A stretch of 64,000 bases of DNA, taken from contig OY720633.1 of the NCBI GenBank assembly GCA_963169105.1, forward strand, positions 158,797,780 through 158,861,779, read 5' to 3'. Below, in pieces: positions 25,601 through 37,600 of this stretch (position 1 is its first letter; the number at the start of each line of letters is the position of its first letter). Source of the DNA: Ceriagrion tenellum (taxonomy: Eukaryota; Arthropoda; Insecta; Odonata; Coenagrionidae). Under the pieces are notes generated by a model, which searched no databases, was not told the DNA's origin, and saw only the letters and a program-made list of their open reading frames with translations. The position numbers and the translations under genes are program-made.

Positions 25601-28600
25601 GGCAGAGAGCTATTTTTTCACTTCTATCTATAGATATCACTTCTGAGAGCGCGCGGGCAAAGTTTCATGCACAGCAGCGCATAAACAAAAGTCACTCCAA
25701 CTTAAAAAGAGCTCTAGTACAGGATATGCATCCAGAATGCAACGAGTAGCTATGAGTTAGTTAAGCGAAGTGGACATAATGGTAAAATGTTGGTATCTAC
25801 CATGCGTACTTCGCAGCTGGAATGGAGTTGTGTGCATTTTTTTACCATCACAATAGATATTTCAATTTGAAAATAAAATACAGACGATAATCAGGGGTAA
25901 TGTATAAGCAAACTTGAAGTTAGCCATCAAAAACTTCACATGGGCAAAACCTGACGCTACGAGACACGTTGGCTCATATTTTACCGTCACTTGCTGTTAT
26001 ATGCTGTTTCTCCACCATAAAAAAATGTAAACAAACACATACGAAAAACTTCCAGGAGTATAAAATCTTGATTATTTTTTTAATAAACATCTTTTTTGCC
26101 TGAATTATTTTCTGCTCTTTCTACCTGGTGCAATAAATGCTTCAAGCGTATTAAATTACGCATCATTGAGTAATCAAACGTCAACTTTAAAATTTTAAAC
26201 AACTCGTTAATTTCAAGTTATATTATCACTGATTCACGACCCTATTATTATGTATCTCCATTAAAAATGGATCACTCAGCTGAAATTACTTGTGTCTCCA
26301 CACTTATTCCATTATGCCACACGCAAAGTAAAAACCTCAACGCACTCCGCAAAATTAGCGCTGAAAGCGGTAGGTCCCCTAATAGCGCGGAATACCTCCC
26401 GACGACAGTGTTATAACTGTCAGGTGCAGCAGAAAATGCGACATCGGTTATTTGAGGTTTAACCCGCTGATGAGACCGCTAATGTCCGAGAATCCAAAGT
26501 TGAAAACAAGCTTTTACAACAGTGGAAGCAGTATCTTTTCAATGGCACGCTACCAGTGTTGAGTGATTAGATTCAGATTGCCAGTCTATGCAGGGACTAA
26601 GAAATTCTCACATTATTGTACGAGATTATCACAGCATCAAATGCCCACCCCAGTCGCCGATGCCTCCGTCCACCCGGTTATGTCAGCCGCGCCATTTGTA
26701 TGCCTCCACGTCGCGCTATTCTCATCGGGTATTTTCCACACGCCTAATTCGAACATCGCATATTCCAAAGCGTTGACGCGCGAGCAGTCCATCTTAAAGT
26801 CCGTTTCACGCGGCACATGATACAGCACAAGACATAGTATACCAGCCGGTACTGGATATGAAGAACGGAATCAAATACGATAGGTGCCGTCCTACAAGGC
26901 TTCACACGATCGTTGAACTTGTACTCGTGGCGAAGCAGCATTTTCATTTTAAGAAGACTATAATATAATTTAAGTTGCATCCATTATCTAGACGTATGTC
27001 AGCTGAAATATTAAATTAACTAATCAATGACAGCAGAGAACCAAAACAATAGTTGGTACACTTATATTTATTGGCCAGTTCGTTGCCTCAAAATTACTAA
27101 TATCCAGAGTGAGCCATGGGTTTCACTGATTTCATACAGTGAAGATCGCACAGCGTTTTTTTTTAAAGGTAAAGTGATTGGTTGATGGCCAATAGGTCCT
27201 ACTGGATCCTAGTTGTAAAATGGTACCGCATTAATTACGAAATCAAGAGGATCAGCCATTGTGAAAGTGTTTATGCTCGTTAGCCAGCATACTGGTTTCA
27301 TATCACACGATACGTACTAGCGAGTATCCTCTTTACTTGTGGTAGATCAAGTATCGTGAGAAACGGGCTTAACTCAATAACTAATTGTTTTAATTAATTA
27401 CCTTTCCTTGTGTAACGAGGTTTTAGGCCAGGCACGACCAGTCAATGAAATGTATGTTATACTTAATTTGATAAATATATCGATTTCCTTATTTTTTTTA
27501 TTATATTAACGTTGTGAGGAATTTTTGCATTAGTACTAAATATCGCTGAGCATATTTTTACGTTTATTTTTAAGTGAAAGATTTTTAAAAGTTTAAAAAA
27601 AAATTAATTGTGGGGTTACAAAGGTAACAATAGATTAACGGCGAATCGCCGTCTCTTTAATCTAGCCCTCAGGTTTAACGAACCAGTGAATCCCCGCCTC
27701 TTTGCGTTAATAGGCTGGGAAGCGGTAATTAACGAAATAACTGCACTGCATTTCATGAATCGGCAGCGGGGGGATGTGGAGGGCTCAAGTCCGCGGCTTC
27801 GAGGCAAAATGGGGAGAGGTAGGGGAGGGGTCGGAAGAGAATGACCTCAAGGAAGCTGCGTAGGTGCACTCTCCCTCGAGCGCCAGCGTGCACCGAAGGT
27901 TAAGGACGACCACGCACGCGCCGACTGACCTGCAATCGACACGCACACACGAGCGAGTCGCTGCCAACGGCTCTAGAGATGGTGCGATTCATTTACCAAT
28001 GCCCTTCCGCGCGGTCTCCCACGTCACCGTGCGCTTTTTAGAAAAAAGAGCTCTTTCCCCTAGAAAAAACCATTTCGTTTCTGCGATGACGGCAACATCA
28101 CCGGAGACAGCGGTCGCTCGGTTGCGCCGGACGCGACAGCGCGACCGACGTGCGGAAATCTCGAGGAGAAACCAGAAAGGCGCGTTTCCTCAATTAACGC
28201 TCTGACGCTCAAATATTATTGCCGACGTTGACCGCGATTTCGTACTCTAACCCATTCACGACCGCGGGCGGCAGCTTGCGAAAAAAAGGAAGTACGCAGG
28301 GGCAAGGTCGGCGACGTCGAATACATCTCGACATTGAATCCAGTGAGGAAAATTTTCGCGCAACTCTTTGAACGACTCGAAATCCGCCGCCAATTCGGCG
28401 GTCAGTTACGATGAATGGAGTAAAAAATACTGTAAAAAATAGGTGTTCTCAAGAGTGTCCTCCGTAAATCATTCATTTCCTGATGCACGCGCAATCTTTT
28501 TTCCCTTTCACGATGCGGAAAGGTACTACGTGCGTACTCCCTTGAGATTTCTCTTCCCAGCGAAGGAACATTTCATTGCACTTCTAAGTTGAGACAGGCC

Positions 28601-31600
28601 GCTATGGAACTGCATTGCATATCCTCTTGCTGGAGCGTTCGTTTTGTGCGTGTGGCGATTTGTGTATAAAATGTACCAGTTGACTATTTGCAAAACAAAT
28701 GAGCATCGGAGCCCTTTTCCTTACTCTATTCATGTTTCATGCGCTACCTACGCCCACACTTCCAAGGTCTGAATCAGGAGATTCTGAGAACCACGGCGCG
28801 TAAAGCCTTATTCGTCCCCCCGATTCAACAAGCATCTGATTTAGAATATGATTATAACGCATGATTTTGATGCGATTGGAAAATATATCCAACATATAAT
28901 GCGTAGCATTTTCCCATTTTCGTCCAAAATATTTGAATATCCATTTTTACAAATCAGAGCGATTTGAGAAACTTCAGCTATTCTAAAATACGGAATCCTT
29001 TGAAAACGAATGCGGGGAATTCGGAAAGGATACTAGTGTAAATCGTCCCGCCCTTAGCTTAGTTCCCATTTCAATTTTGCCTCTTCCGTATCCCTCGGTA
29101 TATAATTCAAGATTTCCACTTTTTCATAGAGGTAACAAATTTACACTAGTTCACTGACCTACGAGCAGTCTACAAAGGCGAAGGATCTTAGGACACCATC
29201 CATGGTAAACGACTTACTGCAAACACATATCTCAAGCACCATGCACTTGTTTTTACAAATCCATGCAAAGGCATGAACCCATCTTCCATTATTTAGTACG
29301 GAGATTAATCATTAACGGTATACTGCCTGATCAGCAGCAGAAAGGAAAGTGTCATCAGATCAAGTAAGTAGATCGATTCTCTCAGAAACAGAATGGCTAC
29401 TCTTAGAAGGTTCTGAATCTCTTGGGTAAGGAGTCATTATTCCTGAAATACAATGAATCCTTTAGCATAGGAAAGAGCAGAAAGAGCTGAATTTCAATCA
29501 CTTTTCCCCGCCCACATTTAGCGAAGGCGTCCAGTCCTTGTAACTGAGGGTGCGCAGAAGTGCAAATAGGCCCTCAGAATCTTCATTGAATATCCATATG
29601 CCCATATTCAATCAATTGCAATACCAATATGTTAAGTTTCATTCGTTATATATGAATGCATTGAAAGCATCAGAATAGAGTACGGATGAAAGCCCGCATA
29701 TTCTAATTATTGGTATTAAGCGTCCGTGTGACTTCCCATCAAAAACAGAAATATCTTTTTGCTCTTAAATTGCGTGGAGTGAAAACGAATTGTTCTCGGC
29801 ATCTGGCAAATCGCACTCTGGGAGACACAGTATTTCTCTAAGCCGAAAGGAAAAGTAAGGTCAGCGGTATCACTAAATAGCCGAGCCTTTGAGTTCGTAC
29901 GCCCTTCTTGCATGTGGCGACACATAACAGTGTTTTCTTTTTCTCACTGCCCACTCGTCATTCTCGCAGGAGTACGTGGAGGACGCAGTGGTTGACGGCA
30001 TGAAGGCCTACCTCTTCCGATTCAAAGAAGGCGCCTTGAACTACAGCCGAGAGGAAAACAAATGTTACTGCAAGAGCACTTGCTTGCCGTCCGGACTGGT
30101 CGACGCTGAATCCTGTTACTATGGTGAGTAAAAAGAAGTCACCGCACCGAGCGATACCATTGGAGTACAGCTGGTGCGCCTTAAAAATTCATTCGTTCCC
30201 TCTGGACGATTACGTAAACAGTGACAATGGGAAGTGATGGCTCTCCAAGGCACTCTCCAGCGTAACATTACATGAATAATTGTGGACCGCTCGCTAATTG
30301 CGAATTTGACATCGCACCATCATCGACTCCTTTGAGAAGTGGTGGTGTAATAGAGGTAGCCGGCGCGACAGTCGTAACTTAACACTAGCGGTGTAGTCTT
30401 ACCCTAAGAATTTGCTTTCAAAACCATTTTCTGGACATGATTTATGGCTCCACCGACATCTAAAAGGTTGAGTTATTCTTAAATTCTAACTATAGATACA
30501 AACCTAATAATTTCCGGGCTAATTTCCCTCATTCGTGCATGAATCGCTGCAATTTGGTACGAAACATTCTAGAAACATAATTTATGGATTGCTCAGTTAA
30601 TTTTAATAGGATTTATTTGATTTCATTTAGGATTCCCGATTGCTCTCTCTTACCCGCACTTCTACCAAGGCGAAGAGAGCTTAATCGAGGCAGTCCAGGG
30701 AATAAAACCCATTGAAGAGGAGCATGCATCGTATTTCTACGTACAACCGGTAAGTTAAAAAAACTACAAACAACGTTAATTATAGGACTCATCCGTATTT
30801 ATAACACGAGTTATGATTTTGACCGATAACAAAATATCTTTTTCAAAATGTTCACACATTCACCCAGAAACTTCTAAAAGAAAAACAAAAATTCTCACTA
30901 ACAATAAGTACGTTTGATAATATTTAAGGTACATAGAAAAAATAGCATCTGTTGTGCTGTAATGTTTCCAGGGTATGCTTCTGCGCATACTTACCTTTCA
31001 AACACCTCTTGTCCAAAATTATTTGAATCTCTAGCTCAGCACACTTCCTTTTTCTCTCTACACCTCAGCTAAAAGTTCTCTCACATTCCTTTGACTCCCG
31101 ATTGCCTAGAAGTCTTTTTACGCCACCTTCAGAATTGCCTCATCTCGTCCACCCGCCGGATTTTCCCCCAACAACACCTTCCCTAACCATGGCTAAAATT
31201 CCATCGTCAGTCCCCTCCATCCATCGCGCTCCCCCTTCATCCTTCTTCGATCCTTGACCGATACGCGCATAAAGCGTGCGTCTTTCTCGCCCCATCCGTG
31301 TCCAGAAGTCGGAACTGTCCAAATGTGCTGCGCCATTCATCAAACTCTTAGCTAATATTTCATTAAACAACTAGTTATTGTACTCCATCATAAGTTGCAT
31401 CAAGTTAGTAACCTACTCATTCCTCTTACGACATACTCCACCAAATATTGTTATTATTATGCCCTTTTCTATCCAGAAGCAACCACGGCAATAAATGTAC
31501 TCTGCTCTAGTATATGCTCTGATTATTTAATCTTTTAGAAGAATTTTTTCATAAGAAACTAGTGATTGTATATTTCATGTATTATATCTTTGTCAAACTG

Positions 31601-34600
31601 TAATGCGTCCACCAGCCTCAGAAATCCCATTGCTATTCAGCTATCCATCCACTTTCACTTCAATACATAACTTCTCCCAAACATCTCGTTTTCTTTTCTA
31701 AGAATGTAAACCATATACCGACTACGTACAGCCGGTTCTTAATAACCAGCCTTTAATGCCCTTTCGGATTATAAAATGGGCATCCATGAATAACATTTTC
31801 ATTATCGGTACAGACACTTTTGGATTTCACATGACATCAATAATGTTATCAAGTAAAAAACCTCGAGCGGCGCGAAGTTCAAGGCAAGCGTCTGCATATC
31901 CATGAAGTAGATTATTTTTTCCCACTTTGAAATTTAGCTACGAGTATGGATCTAAGACGTGCCATGTATGGGTGTAATCTAAGCACAACCCAAGGAGGAA
32001 CCTGCGCTTCGAAGCATTGTTTTCGTAAGAAACGTAAAATTTGCTGTAATGAGCAAATTTAGGCTTAGCGTTGCCTTGTATGTATTTTTAAATTTCATTT
32101 AAATACTCCTTTGGGCAAAATCTTATACGACAAAGCTTTAAACCATGGCTTTTACCTCGCAAGGAAATCCAGTAATTATTCTGACTCCAGCCTTCATTGC
32201 TATTTCGGCAGGATTAGATATAATGAATTTTTAACGAACTGAGAGAAGGGTATTCTTCTCTTCAGGCATATAAACATTTAGTAATGTAAATAAAATGCCA
32301 AATTTTGAAGAAATTCGGTAAACAAGGTAATCAGCAGAAGTTTCCCTTCGCAACGTTGCAACATTCATCAAAATATGCCGGCAATGTGCCCTGACGGAAA
32401 CCGGATGTCTGTTATTTAAACCCGAACAAACGTGTTATATTATCGATGGCCTAAGCTCAAATAAATTTATTAGGTGCCTCAATATCTAGCGCATGTAGTA
32501 CAATTTTTTGAACAATATTATTTGGGCGGTAAAGGGACAAAAAATTATGCCATCGCACTGTCATTATGACTGTGTATTTCAGCTTAAATATTTATAATTT
32601 TAAAATCAATATATCATCGTTTCATGACCGAAGACCACGTAATATTTTTACATCATTCGACAGTAGAAATCTTACTTTATAATATATATTAGACTAAAGT
32701 AGGCTATCCGACATGTCTAAATTAAAGGTTCCCCCTTAATAGCACGGTTACTCACAATTTACTATATGTAATGAATAAAACAAACACGAGACCTCAGTAT
32801 TACACATGGTGTATGATACTGCAAATAACTACAAGCAGAGTTATACTATGGATTGTGTATTTCGGTGAAGCGAAATCATTTTAGAAAATAGAAAACTTCA
32901 GACGAAGCCTTAAAGACTGGATAACTAAAAATATTACACCATTGGTTTATTCTGACACGATGGTTATACCTCACATAGCATGTTTATAGATACGCACTCG
33001 CCTTACGCACCACACTTATGCTCCGTAATGACTAATATCACAAATACACAACACAAATCACGATGGTACGCACACATTTACATTAGCCCCAACAATATAA
33101 TTCTTCATGTCGTACCCATGGAAATATACATTTAGCCACTCGCAATTAACTACGGCTGCAAGAGCAGTGAAACGTCCGCTGGACCGGTAAACATGGCTGC
33201 ATGCGAAATAATCGCACCTATCTTTTAATGCCCATTTAAGAGTGCCATCCGCGCACTTCCGCTTCCGCGGAATGAAACCGTGCCTCACGTACGAATACTA
33301 CTCAGCGGCAAAACGACATAAATGAAACGGTTTCCACAGGGATGCACACAGCGTGAGGGAAGTAATGGCATTAGAAGTGGCTGCAAGGTTGTGTTCTGGA
33401 TTTTCTGAGATTATGAACACTGCTGGTTATCTGAGAAATCAAAATTTTAAATTAATGATTTTTATTTATTTATTTTTGTTATTTTCCAGGATGTGGGCCT
33501 ACCACTGAGAATGGCTGCACGCTCCCAAATCAATATGGCTGTCCGGGAAATGGCAGGTATTCGACGTGTAGAGAGATTCCGAAATATGGTCATCCCTCTA
33601 CTTTGGACCGAGCTGGTAAGGAGGTATCTTCAAAATGGTGAACTATCCCGGCACCATTTTTTAATTAACGTGCCTCAAGGTTGCTCAACTAATACTGCGG
33701 ATTGCGTAGTGATTTTATCCATGGAACCATTCAATGAGTCAGCGCATTACCGCCTATTGACGTCTACCAATTTAAATATTGGATAAATTTTATAACAATC
33801 CTGGCTATGAATAGATATGGTGAATGCTTGTTCGGCAGTAGGTCCCTTGACCCTCTCACGGTTATTTTCTCATTCAAATACAAACCAACTCTGGCACCAC
33901 CCTCATTCATTGTTCCTAAGAGCGCACGCGTTTAGGCTTTTCGCGTGAAGCTAATGAATGAAGGTAATGAATTTAGCAGTTTCCGGATGACACACTGAAA
34001 AACCCTTCGATGTTGAAACAGTTTTCAAAACAACACAAGGAAAATTCGTACTTCTAGACGAAGTAAAAAAAGTCATCCATCACCAAATTATTCCACTATA
34101 GAATGATGATGGCACAAGTAACAGAGTACAAGTGAGGATCACGGATAAACGAATGCCTCACGTCGCATAAGTGGCTTTCACAAATCGAGTTATTTCAAAA
34201 GTTTGGACCCTCATCCAAGAAAGTCATCTCCAGCACTTCTTCCTTCAATATTATGAAAAAAGAAGGATCCAATTCAGATTCTTAGCGAGCTGCAGGAATG
34301 AGTTTGCCCATACAACCATGCCAAGGAATTCGAAACTTCTCCTACTAAGGACAGGAATCTAATTATCGCTTCACCAAAATATCTTTTTCTCATTAATCAG
34401 CTCCGGTGGAACTCAGCGCAATCCCTGACCCTTCCTCTTAAAATGTGCATCAACGTATGCTTTCTCAAACGCTTGATATTCTGTGCCTATCCGAGAGCAG
34501 CGCCAATAAATTGAAAATGTGAAACGTATTTCATTCTCATCCCTGTGCAATAATATTTCAATAGCATTTACCTCATAAAACACCAATGCGAGAATCTACT

Positions 34601-37600
34601 CCAATGATCCTCAAGAATGAATTCGCCTGCAGTCTCTTACTAACATACTAACTCGTACGAGATTACAATAATGGCTGGGTCTCTGTATAGTCAGTCGTTT
34701 TCATAATTTTGGATACTCGGAGACCATTTTGGATAGCAGCTTTTATCCCATAGAAGAATAAAATTATGTAACTAGCAGGACCTACCATATATTTTCGTTT
34801 GAAACGAATCGGTTATAAGAGCAATAATTTGCGAATGAAGGGGTCTAAAAATGTCTTCACCATGTAAATATTAACAGGATTATCCGGGAAAACGAGAATG
34901 ACAAGACAGAGGAAATAACAGACCAATTCCGTTATAGCCACTTCCGTTTAAGACTCAAAAGCAAATAATTGCTAATAATATTAAGAGCTTCCTGGAAATC
35001 GAAACTCTTACAACAGGCAGCATGGCTACAGGAAAAATATGCCATAGGAAACCCTTCTTGGACTCATTCACGATATTCTAAAATCAGGCGAAACGAAAAA
35101 GCAAGCAGACATTATACTCTAGGATTTCAAGATTGCATTTGACAACGTTCAGTAAAACGAACTAAAATTCAAACTATTCGTAAGGATATGATGTGCATAA
35201 TTGGGAGAGAGGGATGGAGGAGGGGTTTCTCTGGATGCAGGGGCGACCAGAGAGTGGAGTAGAGGATCGTGTTACAAAAGTTGAGGGAATTTTTTTTTCA
35301 CTGGGTGATGTTGTCATTGGCAGAAAAGGAGGAAAAGTCGGGAGGGAAATTCCGAAGTGGGTGAGGAGAGAGTAAAAGGAGAGAGAAACCTAGCGGAAAA
35401 ATTGGTTGGATTGGATTTTGGGGAGGCGACCGAGAGCTAAGTTCATTAGCGCCTTAGGAGATAGGTAAGGGAGGAAGGGTGGATAGAAACCCAGCGTCGG
35501 CTCTTAAGGTAAGGCGCCAATGGGACCACGGTTTAACGTCTCATCCGACAGACTGAGTACTGCACTTGAAGTGCCCTCCACAAGACACTCAAGTAGGGAT
35601 CGGGTTTCCTCTGAAAAACATCCTCCTCTGCAGGAATTTGAACCCTGGCCACCCGTAGGGTTCGCCAGTACTCTAGCCACCACACCAACCCGATCCCCGG
35701 AAAAATTGGTGGACTTGAGCGAGAGGAATCGGGAGAATTAGTGGGCCCATACCGAATATACATATCCGGAGATAAATAAACTATCTCTCTGTCGAATTTG
35801 AAATAAACAATAGTTTAATCGCAATAGCTTTATACTTATAAACATCTTGCTTTGTTCATGTAGTCCATGACTTTGGTTATGCTTAGCTTAAGGTTGGGAG
35901 CGCTGGGTAATGGTTTATGGAAAATAGGGGGCTCGAAAAGTTTGGATAACACTGTGCTAGGAGAATCCATATAAAAAAGCATATGTATGCTGGTTTCTAG
36001 TGAGTTATTGACGGAGAACATCGATGAACTGCAAAATTAGTGTGTCAGTCCGTAAGCAATAAAGGAAAATCAGGGTTAACTAAGATGGCGGAGAGGCCAC
36101 GCCCACGTTCCAGCTTTTAGTATTGGCCATCAAAGCAAGCGCCCCCTCCATCTACCTCAATGATTTAAGTGGAGTGGTGCCTTTCCGTTCGTTACTCATA
36201 TCAAAAACTGCTGACCTGTTTGACCTAAAATTTTGCATGATTCTAGCAAATGAGCCAACTTGAGTAATAGAGGTTTTAAATGATGTCACCGGGCCTCAAT
36301 GGCTGAAGGACCCAAATGAGCCCCTTGTAAACGTTGGAATCAATGCAGAGGTTTCCTATATTGCTTTTTAAAATAACTGCAATCAAGATCTAGGGTTGAT
36401 ATTTTCATTCTCGGGTGGCGGAAATGAGGAACAATTAAATTCCTATGATCCCTATTTTTCCACGCTTCGTATTGGCTTAAAAATGACATTTTCAATTCCA
36501 AAAATACAATTGTTTTAGATTTTCCACACGAGTTTATTCCTTGGCAACCTAATCAATGGCGTTAAATGGGAAATTTTGCTAGGGCCTTGTACGACCTTCT
36601 TTAATTTAAATCATCACAATTATCGAATTTCAGAGAGTTTCACTTCTACATAGTATCCTCATTAAGCACGTCACATTGATCCTTATAATTATGCACAATC
36701 ACGTATGCGTAGTATATCGTTTGCACATTGGTATGCATAGTATATTGCTAACTACGTAGAAATTTCACTCACTGCTACTGTCCCACTATACAACACCTAT
36801 TGAACTCAATTCATTCCTGGAGCTCAAGAGGGATGGTTGGGGTTAAATAGGCCACGAAACCCCATATACTGATATCTATTTAGCCCTCGAAATAATGTCC
36901 CAATGAGCCCTTTATCTTGAAACTGAGCACGTAGGTACATGTTAGTTATGTACACCAATACACAAACATGCAATGGTGCATGTCTGTCAGGTCAATTAAA
37001 CCCCAAGCGGGTCAAAGTGATTCCATAAAATGTACACGTAAAGATCATTTTATTTACTTGCAGAATCAATGTCTTTCACAAAATTCAACTGAAATTAGAA
37101 TCTGCACACATTTTACTGCTAATTACTTTTTATAGTGATTTAAAAATGAAGAATTTCAGTGAAGGGCCTAAGCACCTAAATGGACAATTTCGACTTGGTA
37201 AAAAACATTAACATACCAAGTGACACGTAGATTATATTTTTTATAGATACAGCTGACATAATGTTTCGTAATCTTGTCCCTCCCGATGAGAAACAATGGG
37301 CATATCAGCTAGTAAAATATAAATGTATCAGAAGAAGTAAAAGACCCGGGATCGCTAACTTCAGACCTATTGTGGGGATGATGCATATGAAACATTCTCG
37401 GCGCGGCTTAAAAGTCTAGGATTAGTTCGCACAGTATTATAAAGATCACTGCATGAAGTAGTAAGAGACATGTTAAGTCGTTACCGCCACATCTCTTGCC
37501 TTATGCCACACCTCCAGTTCGTCAAGAAAATCAGGTATCCAGGAATGAAATAATCATTATGAGAAATAAATAAACAAAATGAAAAGGTAGCCATCTGCAT

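Larger units (their letters stand above)
1682..29969 (+). other. 28-kb intron of the CD36-family gene
   Basis: Bounded by GTGAGT at 1682 and CAG at 29967-29969. It contains the separately listed mariner, MITE, SINE, hAT-like MITE, small duplications and a candidate antisense gene. The sub-intervals 1700-9450, 9500-12090, 12310-14500, 17200-19360, 20130-23240 and 25000-29960 show only short open frames with no recognisable domain. C-rich, low-complexity stretches occur near 6840-6990 and 10680-11000, and a CpG-rich patch near 27840-28330. Confidence 0.75.
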
